From Rhizocola hellebori (GTDB taxonomy: Bacteria; Actinomycetota; Actinomycetes; Mycobacteriales; Micromonosporaceae): a stretch of 51,039 bases of DNA. Shown piece after piece: positions 16,189-23,432 of the stretch; positions within the stretch are counted from its first letter, which is position 1, and every line of letters starts with the position of its first letter. Made by a program: the position numbers and the translations under genes. The notes beneath the pieces are model-generated. The model did not search any database, was not told where the DNA came from, and worked only from the letters and a program-made list of their open reading frames with translations. The stretch spans positions 1 to 51,039 of the forward strand of contig NZ_BONY01000066.1 in NCBI RefSeq assembly GCF_016862955.1. Reading direction: 5' to 3'.

Positions 16189-16203
16189 GTAATCGACATT
16201 ACA
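16188..16203. promoter_or_regulatory. Palindrome TGTAAT-N4-ATTACA at the start of a coupled operon
   Basis: A perfect 6-bp-arm inverted repeat begins at the ATG of the conserved protein at 16188 and lies in the 55-bp gap to the divergent type VII gene at 16244. It is AT-rich against GC-rich surroundings, as expected of an operator. The regulator is unknown. Confidence 0.4.
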
Positions 16204-16243
16204 CGCTTGGACCCGGGGGCGGACACCCCTAGGGTTACTGGAC

Positions 16244-16573
16244 ATGGGGGACGAAGTTCGCGCCGATCCGGTGGAAATCGCCCGGGTGGCCCAGTCCTAT
16301 TTGGACAATTCAAAAGATCTTGGCTCGGCGCTGCGCAGCGTGCGAGCGGATGCGCTGATCAACCCGGCCGACTTCGGCAAGGTGGGCCCGGCCGCCCAGC
16401 TCAACAGCGCCTATACCGGCGTCGTGGGCAGTGCCGGCACGGCGCTGGAGCGCATCATCGGCGTGCTCGAGGTCGACAATGAGAGCCTGCTCCAGGTCGC
16501 CTTCGCCTATCAGCAGGCCGATGAGGACGCCGCTCGCAAACTTCGCCAACAACACCGCAACATCCCGCTGTAG
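16244..16573 (+). CDS. EspC-like type VII secretion-associated protein
   Basis: A 109-aa helical protein without signal peptide, built like the WXG100-sized EspC/DUF2580 proteins: helix DPVEIARVAQSYLDNSKDL, a central turn, helix LNSAYTGVVGSAGTALERI, and then a C-terminal YQQAD sequence matching the YxxxD/E type VII secretion signal just after the last helix. It is 14 bp upstream of the large RTX metallopeptidase protein and may act as its co-secreted partner. No WXG motif is visible, in keeping with the EspC side of the family. Secretion is inferred from these features; the ESX machinery itself is not in the window. Confidence 0.75.
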   Translation: MGDEVRADPVEIARVAQSYLDNSKDLGSALRSVRADALINPADFGKVGPAAQLNSAYTGVVGSAGTALERIIGVLEVDNESLLQVAFAYQQADEDAARKLRQQHRNIPL

Positions 16574-16587
16574 GGGAGGAATCTTCG

Positions 16588-18417
16588 ATGGCCATTCCTC
16601 CCGAGGACAGGGAGATCCGGGTTGACGCCGCGTTGTGGGAGCTGGAGGCCAACCCGGGGCGCATAGAGGCCGCTTCCGCCGCATGGCGACGGCTGGGCAA
16701 GTCCACCACGACCATTGGCGACGACCTCGACGCCGACACGAAGAAGCTGCTGGGCTCCGACTGGGCGGGCAAAGCGCGCGACTCCTTCGCCCAGCACCAA
16801 GGCAAGGTGATCACCAGCCTCGACGGCGCGAGCACGAGCGCGGAGAAACTCGCCGGCACCCTCGACGGCGTGGCCGACCTGCTCCGCCGCTACCAGAGCG
16901 CGCTTGACACCGATCGTGAGCGCATCATGAAGGCCGTGCCGAGCTGGCGTTCCGGAGGCGAAATCGTCTTCCGATGGAACACCCCGGAGCAGGCCACCGC
17001 CGTGGGCGACGCCGCCAACCATGCCCGAGCCCTGCGCAAGGAGCTCGATGACGCGCTGAACGCCAAACTGAGCGGGTTCGCCACCGCCGACTGGGACGCC
17101 ACCTCCACGCAGTGGCTGTCCGTGGCCGACGGCACCACCGACCCGTTCACGCTGCCGGCCGAGGCCACCAACGGCGTCTCCGTGCTCATGGTCGACGGCC
17201 AGGCAGTGGTGAACACCGGCACCGGCGACGACAACGTCAAGGTCACCGTCGATCCAGCCACCGGCCAGGTCATCGTCGAAGTCAACGGCTCCAAGCACTA
17301 CTTCCCGCCCGGCACACCGGTGACCATCCGGGCCGGTGACGGCAACGACCACATCGAAGTTCCCAAGGGCACCAACCTGAGCATCACCATGCTCGGCGGC
17401 AGCGGCAGCGACGAGCTGCGCGGCGGCGACGGCAACGAGACCATCATCGGCCTGCACGGCGACGACAAGGTCTACGCCGGCGCGGGCAACGACTACGCCT
17501 CGGCCGGCTCCGGCCGTGACTACGTTGACGGCCAGGGTGGCGATGACATCATCTCCGGCGGCCTGGGCGACGATGTGCTCTACGGGCTGTCCGGCAACGA
17601 CAAGATCTCTGGCGGCGAGGGCAACGACTATCTCGAGGGCGCGACCGGAGACGACGTCGTACACGGCGGAGCCGGCAACGACATCGTCTCGGGCGGCCGC
17701 GACAACGATCAGATCGATGGCGGCACGGGCGACGACGTCATGTACGGCGGCCTTGGCAAGGACACCATCACGGGGTCGGGCGGCAATGACACCGCCTATC
17801 GGCAGGACGAGGACTCCGTCGCGGGGGTGCGCCAGGACGTCAAGGTCGAGGTCACCGACGCGGCCAAGTTCATCGAGATCAAGGGTTCGCCCGAGTTCCA
17901 GGAGCGGGTGCGCGCCGACCTCGACATGATGAACGCCTCGCCGATCGGGCAGAAGATGTTGCAGGAACAGGAAAGAATCCACAACGACTCGGCCGCCATC
18001 GCGTCCGACTGGCCCGTGCTCGGCGGCATCTCCTATCAGGGCAACCCGCTGGTTATCGAGGAGGCCGGCTCCAACACCGCCTCCTACTCCACCAACTGGC
18101 ACCTGGGCGAGGACTACAACATCACCTACAACCCGAGCCGCCTTGACTCCTCCGACCAGCGCCCGCCCATCGCCGGGCTCTTCCACGAGATGGCCCACGT
18201 CTACGACTACGGCAACAACACCTCGGCCGAGGGCAACGTCGTCGGCGGCGTCGACGACGGCATCGAGAACGACGAGCGCGAAGCCGTCGGTCTGCCCATC
18301 GACCACGACCAGGACCCGAGCACGCCCATCCAGCTCGACCCCGACCACCCGTACGACTACACCGAGAACCGTTTCCGCGAGGAAATGGGCTGGCCAACAA
18401 GAAAGTCCTACCGATGA
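16588..18417 (+). CDS. WXG-like/RTX/M91-like metallopeptidase, candidate type VII effector
   Basis: A 609-aa protein in three parts. Residues about 1-200 are helical with a WAG at 59-61 (WXG-like), as in type VII substrates; there is no signal peptide. Residues about 268-402 contain RTX nonapeptide repeats (GGxGxDxLx; for example GGLGDDVLYG, GGAGNDIVSG), which fold as a Ca2+-bound beta-roll. The C-terminal domain has a zinc motif HEMAH at 533-537 in PIAGLFHEMAHVYDY, followed by an acidic stretch and ENRFREEMG-P at about 593. This matches the M91 (NleD-like) peptidase pattern. The stop overlaps the next start (ATGA). Likely an exported Ca2+-dependent protease or toxin; the target is unknown. 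Confidence 0.85.
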   Translation: MAIPPEDREIRVDAALWELEANPGRIEAASAAWRRLGKSTTTIGDDLDADTKKLLGSDWAGKARDSFAQHQGKVITSLDGASTSAEKLAGTLDGVADLLRRYQSALDTDRERIMKAVPSWRSGGEIVFRWNTPEQATAVGDAANHARALRKELDDALNAKLSGFATADWDATSTQWLSVADGTTDPFTLPAEATNGVSVLMVDGQAVVNTGTGDDNVKVTVDPATGQVIVEVNGSKHYFPPGTPVTIRAGDGNDHIEVPKGTNLSITMLGGSGSDELRGGDGNETIIGLHGDDKVYAGAGNDYASAGSGRDYVDGQGGDDIISGGLGDDVLYGLSGNDKISGGEGNDYLEGATGDDVVHGGAGNDIVSGGRDNDQIDGGTGDDVMYGGLGKDTITGSGGNDTAYRQDEDSVAGVRQDVKVEVTDAAKFIEIKGSPEFQERVRADLDMMNASPIGQKMLQEQERIHNDSAAIASDWPVLGGISYQGNPLVIEEAGSNTASYSTNWHLGEDYNITYNPSRLDSSDQRPPIAGLFHEMAHVYDYGNNTSAEGNVVGGVDDGIENDEREAVGLPIDHDQDPSTPIQLDPDHPYDYTENRFREEMGWPTRKSYR

Positions 18418-19022
18418 TATTGGCGCGTGCGAAGCAACGCGCGGTTGTTGCGTTGGCAGGGGCGTTGTTCATGCTTGTGGGGTGTTCGGCGGAGGCTTAC
18501 GTGGACTACGAACCGCAGTGGCAGGCCACTGGCACCAAGCCGGATGTGTCGCTCTCGGCCGCGCTGATGCGTCAGGGCGACGGGCTTGCCATCCGCTACA
18601 CGCTGCTCAACCAAGGTGAAGCACCCGTGGTCGCCTACGTCGGGGTGCCCGGCGACGCCGCTTCGCATTCCTACGATGTCTTCGTCACCGCTCGCGAAGA
18701 CAAGATCGTGGAGATCGCCAAGCGCACCTTCGCCATCCCGCCAGGCACCAACGCCGACGCGGTCGGCACCATTGAAGGCATCGTCATCCCGGGCGGCGAA
18801 CAGTTCACCGAAGAGTTCCGGGTTCCGTGGCCGCTGAAGGGAAACCGTCCCTATGTCAGCGAAGTCAAGCTGCCCGACCCGGTGACCACGGCCGTCTTCT
18901 GCATCGGTGTGCTCCTGCAAAGCGAGGCGCCTGCACCGAAACCCGCCGACCGTGGCCGTGGCGCCTACCCGCTCAACGGTCCCCAGCACCTGTTCTGCTC
19001 CGACCCGGCGAATGTCCAATAG
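18414..19022 (+). CDS. Lipoprotein coupled to the RTX metallopeptidase
   Basis: A 202-aa predicted lipoprotein. An N-terminal hydrophobic segment ends in the lipobox LVGC (Cys24), followed by an Ig-like beta sandwich pattern (LNQGEAPVVAYVG, GIVIPGGEQFTEEFRVPWPL) and a C-terminal tail with two cysteines. The start overlaps the metallopeptidase stop by 4 bp, so the two are made together. Being anchored outside the cell where the protease is released, it could be the immunity protein, an inhibitor, or a docking partner. I do not recognise the family. Confidence 0.8.
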   Translation: MILARAKQRAVVALAGALFMLVGCSAEAYVDYEPQWQATGTKPDVSLSAALMRQGDGLAIRYTLLNQGEAPVVAYVGVPGDAASHSYDVFVTAREDKIVEIAKRTFAIPPGTNADAVGTIEGIVIPGGEQFTEEFRVPWPLKGNRPYVSEVKLPDPVTTAVFCIGVLLQSEAPAPKPADRGRGAYPLNGPQHLFCSDPANVQ

Positions 19023-20055
19023 CCGGGCGCAGCTCCAGCAGATGCTCGATGCGCTGGTGGCCAACGGCTCACCCGCGGCGCTCGCCGAGTTTCGCGACGA
19101 GCGCGGCGTGTGGAACGGCGCTAGCGGTGTCGCCGAGCTGAACAGCGCGCGCCCGGTGGATCCGCACGGCTGGTTCCGGCTCGGCAGCGTTACCAAGACT
19201 TTCACTGCCATCGTGGTCCTGCAGCTTGCCTGTGAAGGCCGCCTCAGCCTGGCAGACACGATAGAGCGCTGGCTACCGGGCGTGGTGTCGGGAGGCGGCC
19301 GGATTACGTTGCACCACCTGCTGGCTCACACCAGCGGCCTGCACGACTACACCCACGACCTGACTCCCGCCGGAGTCGTCAGGGACCGGTACAAGCAGTG
19401 GGATCCTTGGGAGATCGTGATTCCGGCCGTCAAGCAGGAGCCGGAGTTCGATCCAGGAACGGCATGGGCCTATTGCAACACCAACTACATCCTGCTCGGC
19501 CTGGTGATTGAGAAGGCCTCCGGGTTCACCTACGAGGAAATGGTGTCCCAGCGCATACTTCGCCCGCTGGACCTCAGCCACACCTTGCTACCCACCGATG
19601 CCGAGGCCCTGCCGGAGCCTCACGCCCACGGCTATCTCGACGTCGACGGTCAGCTCGTCGACATCAGCACCATCAACGCCTCTCAGGCGGGTGCGGCCGG
19701 CGGCATGGCCTCGACCGCCCGTGACATCAATCATTTTTTCGGCACGCTGTTGACGGGTGGTTTGCTGGGTCAGTCCGAGTCGGAGATCATGCGCACCACG
19801 ATTCCGATGGCATCGCCCGGGGTCGGCAGCGGTCTAAGTCTTGCCCGGGTGGATTTGCCGAACGGGATTACCGTCTGGGGCAAGACCGGTGGAGCATTCG
19901 GTTATCACATGCTCTCCTTCCACACCGCGGACGCCACGCGTCAGTTGACCGTGTCTATGACGATGACCGCCTCTGTCCGGCCGGCGACCCATCAGCTTCT
20001 CGCCAGCGTCGCCAACGTCTTCGAGCCGCCGGGCTGGAGCACATGGTCGCGTTAG
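19012..20055 (+). CDS. Serine hydrolase, beta-lactamase class C/DD-peptidase-like
   Basis: A 347-aa penicillin-recognising enzyme. The SxxK motif is SVTK in LGSVTKTFTA, the YxN motif is YCN in WAYCNTNY, and the third motif is KTG in WGKTGGAFGY. The HHLLAHTSGL segment is also diagnostic of the PF00144 family (D-alanyl-D-alanine carboxypeptidase, esterase EstB, AmpC relatives). No signal peptide is seen from the ATG at 19012, which overlaps the lipoprotein stop by 11 bp, so it may be cytoplasmic or use an unrecognised route. It probably acts on small esters or amides or on peptidoglycan fragments. Confidence 0.88.
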   Translation: MSNSRAQLQQMLDALVANGSPAALAEFRDERGVWNGASGVAELNSARPVDPHGWFRLGSVTKTFTAIVVLQLACEGRLSLADTIERWLPGVVSGGGRITLHHLLAHTSGLHDYTHDLTPAGVVRDRYKQWDPWEIVIPAVKQEPEFDPGTAWAYCNTNYILLGLVIEKASGFTYEEMVSQRILRPLDLSHTLLPTDAEALPEPHAHGYLDVDGQLVDISTINASQAGAAGGMASTARDINHFFGTLLTGGLLGQSESEIMRTTIPMASPGVGSGLSLARVDLPNGITVWGKTGGAFGYHMLSFHTADATRQLTVSMTMTASVRPATHQLLASVANVFEPPGWSTWSR

Positions 20056-20182
20056 CCGACGAATGCCCGACGCCGCAGCCGGCAGCCGCGCGAGCCGAGG
20101 GTCAATCGGCAAGATCTGTCACGTCCTGAATAGTGGGAGCTGGCTTCCAAACCTCGGCCGCAGGTGGTTGTCTGGCATCGTG

Positions 20183-20212
20183 ATGAGCTTCGTGCTGATT
20201 ATTGGCACCTAG
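20183..20212 (+). CDS. Leader peptide of the cimA attenuator
   Basis: A 9-codon frame reads Met-Ser-Phe-Val-Leu-Ile-Ile-Gly-Thr-stop. Four consecutive branched-chain codons (GTG CTG ATT ATT) lie 30 bp before a strong terminator that precedes cimA. This is the classical arrangement of ribosome-mediated attenuation in branched-chain amino-acid operons. The ribosome site is weak (AGGTGG at 20162-20167 is rather far); the GTG at 20180 could also start. Confidence 0.65.
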   Translation: MSFVLIIGT

Positions 20213-20276
20213 CGCGCCGGCAATCCTCCCCGCCGACGCGCAGACCTCCCGCACCCGCGGGAGGTCTTCTTGTTTT
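20212..20276 (+). promoter_or_regulatory. Transcription attenuator upstream of cimA
   Basis: A terminator with an 11-bp perfect stem (20242-20252 with 20257-20267), ACCC loop and T-rich tail TTCTTGTTTT lies 29 bp before cimA. Directly upstream is a second hairpin (20212-20221 with 20232-20241, one mismatch), whose loop CCTCCC at 20225-20230 can pair with GGGAGG of the terminator's 3' arm and so could act in an alternative fold. With the leader peptide, it should stop transcription when Ile/Leu/Val-tRNA is charged. Confidence 0.7.
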
Positions 20277-20304
20277 CGGCGGCCATGACTATTCAGGGGC
20301 CACG

Positions 20305-21870
20305 ATGCAGATCTTTGATACAACGCTTCGCGATGGGGCGCAGCGTGAAGGGCTTACCTACTCAGTCGCCGACAAGCTTGCCGTGGCGCGGCTGCTGGAC
20401 CAGTTCGGCGTCGGTTTCATCGAGGGCGGCTGGCCGGGGGCGGTGCCTAAAGACACCGAGTTCTTCCGCCGAGCACAGACCGAGCTGGAGCTGAAAAACG
20501 CGGTGCTGGTGGCTTTCGGGTCGACCCGAAAGGCGGGTGTTACCGCTGCGGCCGATCCGCAGATCCAGGGGCTGCTCGATGCGCAGACGCCCGCTGTGTG
20601 CCTGGTCGCCAAGTCCGATATCCGCCACGTCGAGCGCGCGCTGCGTACCACGGGGGAAGAGAACTTGGAAATGGTGCGCGACAGCGTTACCTACCTGAAA
20701 GGCAAGGGGCGGCGCGTTTTCGTCGACTGTGAGCACTTCTTCGACGGATTCCGGCACGACCCGCAGTATTCGCGATCGGTGGTGCTCACCGCCCTGGAAG
20801 CGGGAGCGGAGCGGGTGGTGCTGTGCGACACCAACGGCGGGATGCTGCCGTCCATGGTGACCCGGGCCATCGGCGAGCTCGGCGTGGACCCGGCGCTGCT
20901 GGGCATGCACGCGCAGAACGACACCGCCTGCGCCGTGGCCAACACCATCGCGGCGGTGGAAGCCGGGGTGCGCCACGTTCAGGGCACTGCCAACGGATAC
21001 GGCGAGCGGCCCGGAAACGCTGACATCTTCGCGGTCGTCGCCAACCTTCAACTCAAGCTCGGCATGACCGTCCTACCGGACGGGTGCTTGGAACTGATGG
21101 CACGGGTAGCCCACGCCATCGCCGAAATCGCGAACATCGCGCCCGACACCCACCAGGCCTACGTCGGGTCGGCCGCCTTCGCCCACAAGGCGGGGTTGCA
21201 TGCGAGCGCGATCAAAGTCGACCCGGCCCTCTACAACCACGTGGATCCGGCCGTAGTCGGCAACGGCATGACCATTCTTGTCACCGAGATGGCCGGCCGG
21301 GCCAGCATCGAGCTCAAGAGCCGCGAGCTCGGCGTGGACCTGGCCGGCCAGCCGGTGATCCTTTCCGCGGTGACCCAGAAAGTCAAGGACATGGAGGCCC
21401 TGGGCTGGTCGTTCGAAGCCGCCGACGCTTCCTTCGAGTTGCTGGTGCGTTCGGCTCTGGGCGAGCAGCTGACCCCGTTCACGCTGGAGTCCTATCGGGT
21501 ACTGGTCGAGCACCGCGAAGATGGGGCAGTGGTAAGCGAAGCGACGGTCAAGCTGCGGGTCAGGGGCGAACGGGTCATCGCCACCGCCGAGGGCAACGGG
21601 CCGGTGAACGCGCTGGACGAGGCCCTGCGTCAGGCGCTGACGCGCCACTTCCCGCAACTGTCCGGCTTGGAGCTTGCCGATTACAAGGTGCGCATCCTGG
21701 CCGGCTCCCACGGCACCGGCGCGGTCACCCGGGTGCTGGTGGAAACCGTCGACCAGTCCGGACGCGACTGGACCACGGTCGGCGTTCACGAGAATGTGGT
21801 GGAGGCCAGCTGGCGAGCCCTGGTCGACGCCCTGAGCTATGGTCTGTCCAAAGCAGACGCTCGCGTCTAG
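20305..21870 (+). CDS. cimA: Citramalate synthase-like enzyme (LeuA superfamily)
   Basis: A 521-aa protein with the complete CimA architecture: a TIM barrel starting FDTTLRDGAQREG, the CDTNGG strand, GTANGYGERPGNAD, a HKAGLHASAI segment, and a C-terminal LeuA-type regulatory domain for feedback by isoleucine. CimA joins pyruvate and acetyl-CoA to citramalate, a threonine-independent route to 2-ketobutyrate and isoleucine. The ATG at 20305 has AGGGG 5 nt upstream. Oddly, the usual metal-binding HxH reads His202-Ala-Gln204 (codons CAC GCG CAG), so one ligand is missing, although the rest is intact. An attenuator with a Val-Leu-Ile-Ile leader precedes it. Activity may be altered or the substrate different. 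Confidence 0.85.
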   Translation: MQIFDTTLRDGAQREGLTYSVADKLAVARLLDQFGVGFIEGGWPGAVPKDTEFFRRAQTELELKNAVLVAFGSTRKAGVTAAADPQIQGLLDAQTPAVCLVAKSDIRHVERALRTTGEENLEMVRDSVTYLKGKGRRVFVDCEHFFDGFRHDPQYSRSVVLTALEAGAERVVLCDTNGGMLPSMVTRAIGELGVDPALLGMHAQNDTACAVANTIAAVEAGVRHVQGTANGYGERPGNADIFAVVANLQLKLGMTVLPDGCLELMARVAHAIAEIANIAPDTHQAYVGSAAFAHKAGLHASAIKVDPALYNHVDPAVVGNGMTILVTEMAGRASIELKSRELGVDLAGQPVILSAVTQKVKDMEALGWSFEAADASFELLVRSALGEQLTPFTLESYRVLVEHREDGAVVSEATVKLRVRGERVIATAEGNGPVNALDEALRQALTRHFPQLSGLELADYKVRILAGSHGTGAVTRVLVETVDQSGRDWTTVGVHENVVEASWRALVDALSYGLSKADARV

Positions 21871-21879
21871 CACACCGGA

Positions 21880-21913
21880 GGCCGGCGTCGCCGGGGGGCG
21901 GACGACGCCGGCC
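21880..21913. terminator. Bidirectional terminator hairpin
   Basis: An 11-bp perfect GC stem (21880-21890 with 21903-21913) with a 12-nt G-rich loop lies between the convergent cimA and peptidoglycan hydrolase genes. Confidence 0.75.
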
Positions 21914-21922
21914 GGTCACGGT

Positions 21923-22888
21923 TTAGCAGTCGTAGAGGCTGCTGGGGTGGACCTTTTCACAGTACCGAACATGCAGGTGGTTGTCGTGGTTGGACAGTTG
22001 TGCGGTTAGTCCTTCGGCGATCAGGGTCGGATCGTTGAACCAGATCACCTTGACGTGCCCAGGGGCCGCGGCGCGGATCATCTGGATCAGCTGGCGGGTA
22101 GCGGCCCGGTCGTAGGTGCTTGACTGCCAGGTGATCCGGCCGGCCGTGCACTGGGCACTGTCGGTGCGGATGGGCCACAGGTCGACATCGAGCCCGACGT
22201 CGTGACTGGCGTGTCCCGGGATGGTGCCGCCGTGCTCGAAACCGGCGTCGCCCAAGGGAACCTTGCCCTGGCCGGTGCCGGCGAAATCGGCGACGGCCTT
22301 CTCGACCTGGCCGATGGCTGCGCCGGTGGCCCAGTTCGCGGTGCCGTTGCCGTCCGGGTTCTGGTCGCAGATGTTGGTCATCGACGGATAGTCGTAGTGC
22401 CACACCAGATTGCGCCACGTGGTGGGGCCGACGACGCCGTCCACACCTATCCCGGCGTGGGACTGGAAGTTGCGCACCGCGGTGTCGGTGGCCGGCCCGA
22501 AGTCGCCGTCCACCACCAGACCGGCGCTGCGCTTGGCGTTGAGCTGTGCCTGCAGCGCCCGCACTGCGTTGTTGTTGTCGCCCAGCCGCACGGTGACGGC
22601 GAGCGCGCCCCAGCTGGCGGGACCCACGATGCCGTCCACGCCAAGGCCTTTGGCCGATTGGAAGGCTCGCACCCTGGCGTCGGTCGACGAGTCGAAGACT
22701 GAGGTCAGGGCGGTGGCTTGACCGTGGTGCGCTAGCAGGTACTGAATGGCGAGCACGTCCGCGCCCCGGTTTCCACTGCTTTGCGTGTGGAAGAAGGCGT
22801 TGGCATAGGCCTGAGCCGGGCTGCCGATGGTGAGAACTGCGGTGAACAGCATCGCCATGATGAGCGATGCGCGGGTGGCGAGTCTCAT
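21923..22888 (-). CDS. Secreted peptidoglycan hydrolase: two PG-binding domains plus MepA-like M74 domain
   Basis: A 321-aa exported protein. The signal peptide ends near SPAQAYA. Two peptidoglycan-binding type 1 domains follow, each ending GVDG-(I/V)-VGP-x-(S/T)-W, the second with VVDGDFGPATDTAV. The C-terminal domain carries H-x6-D (HASHDVGLDVDLWP) and NHLHVRY, the zinc-binding signature of MepA-type (M74/LAS) murein endopeptidases. Two cysteine pairs are likely disulfides outside the cell. The ATG at 22888 is used; an in-frame GTG at 22903 adds five residues, and neither has a clear ribosome site. It probably trims D-Ala to diaminopimelate crosslinks during growth or division. Confidence 0.88.
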   Translation of the reverse strand: MRLATRASLIMAMLFTAVLTIGSPAQAYANAFFHTQSSGNRGADVLAIQYLLAHHGQATALTSVFDSSTDARVRAFQSAKGLGVDGIVGPASWGALAVTVRLGDNNNAVRALQAQLNAKRSAGLVVDGDFGPATDTAVRNFQSHAGIGVDGVVGPTTWRNLVWHYDYPSMTNICDQNPDGNGTANWATGAAIGQVEKAVADFAGTGQGKVPLGDAGFEHGGTIPGHASHDVGLDVDLWPIRTDSAQCTAGRITWQSSTYDRAATRQLIQMIRAAAPGHVKVIWFNDPTLIAEGLTAQLSNHDNHLHVRYCEKVHPSSLYDC

Positions 22889-22977
22889 GGAGCAAAGTTT
22901 CACACTTCAGGCGCATCCATGTAAATGCTTAACCATCCCGATCATCCACTTGCGAGCGTCCGAGTTAGTCGATTAAG

Positions 22978-23415
22978 ATGACGCTGCGGCCTTACGGGAC
23001 CCACCAATTCCCCCAGGAGAGGGTGGTTAGGTTGGAACGGATGGCCCTGGAACGCATCGACGAGGAGATGGACAAGGTGACAGATCACGGGGTGGGGCTG
23101 GTAGCAGTCGCCAAAGCGGTGAAGTCATTGAACTTGACCTTGGCTCATCACACGGCTTGGGCAGAGGAGCGATTCGAGGCGATCGACCATCGCTTTGAAG
23201 CGGTCGACCAGCGGTTCGCAGCGATCGACCGGCGCTTTGAAGCGGTAGACCGGCGGTTCGACTCGATGGACGCCAAGCTCGAGATCATGGATCGGAAGAT
23301 GGACACAGGGTTTGGGTTGATCATCAATGAAATCAACCGGCTTTCGGCACGCGTGGAGCAGGTGGTGGCTTTCGCCATCCCCGACGAGCTGAAGGTCGAC
23401 GAGATCAACGAGTAA
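22978..23415 (+). CDS. Coiled-coil protein with heptad repeats
   Basis: A 145-aa hypothetical protein. Five tandem seven-residue units (RFEAIDH, RFEAVDQ, RFAAIDR, RFEAVDR, RFDSMDA) at about residues 62-96 give a perfect heptad rhythm, so the protein is an elongated coiled coil, flanked by less regular helices. No membrane segment or signal is present. Similar heptad repeats occur in bacterial proteins of unknown role. The start is uncertain: ATG at 22978 has no ribosome site, whereas GGAGAGG at 23016-23022 would fit a TTG at 23032 (or the ATG at 23041), shortening it by 18-21 residues. It stands alone and ends 18 bp from the convergent LD-carboxypeptidase gene. Confidence 0.7.
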   Translation: MTLRPYGTHQFPQERVVRLERMALERIDEEMDKVTDHGVGLVAVAKAVKSLNLTLAHHTAWAEERFEAIDHRFEAVDQRFAAIDRRFEAVDRRFDSMDAKLEIMDRKMDTGFGLIINEINRLSARVEQVVAFAIPDELKVDEINE

Positions 23416-23432
23416 CGTTCTACCGGCGCCGG

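Noticed and set aside
16510..18348. 612-aa minus-strand open frame opposite the RTX protein gene
   Set aside because: It is the shadow of a GC-rich repetitive gene; it has Val/Gly-rich monotony, no start signal and no family pattern, whereas the plus frame has clear RTX and HExxH motifs.
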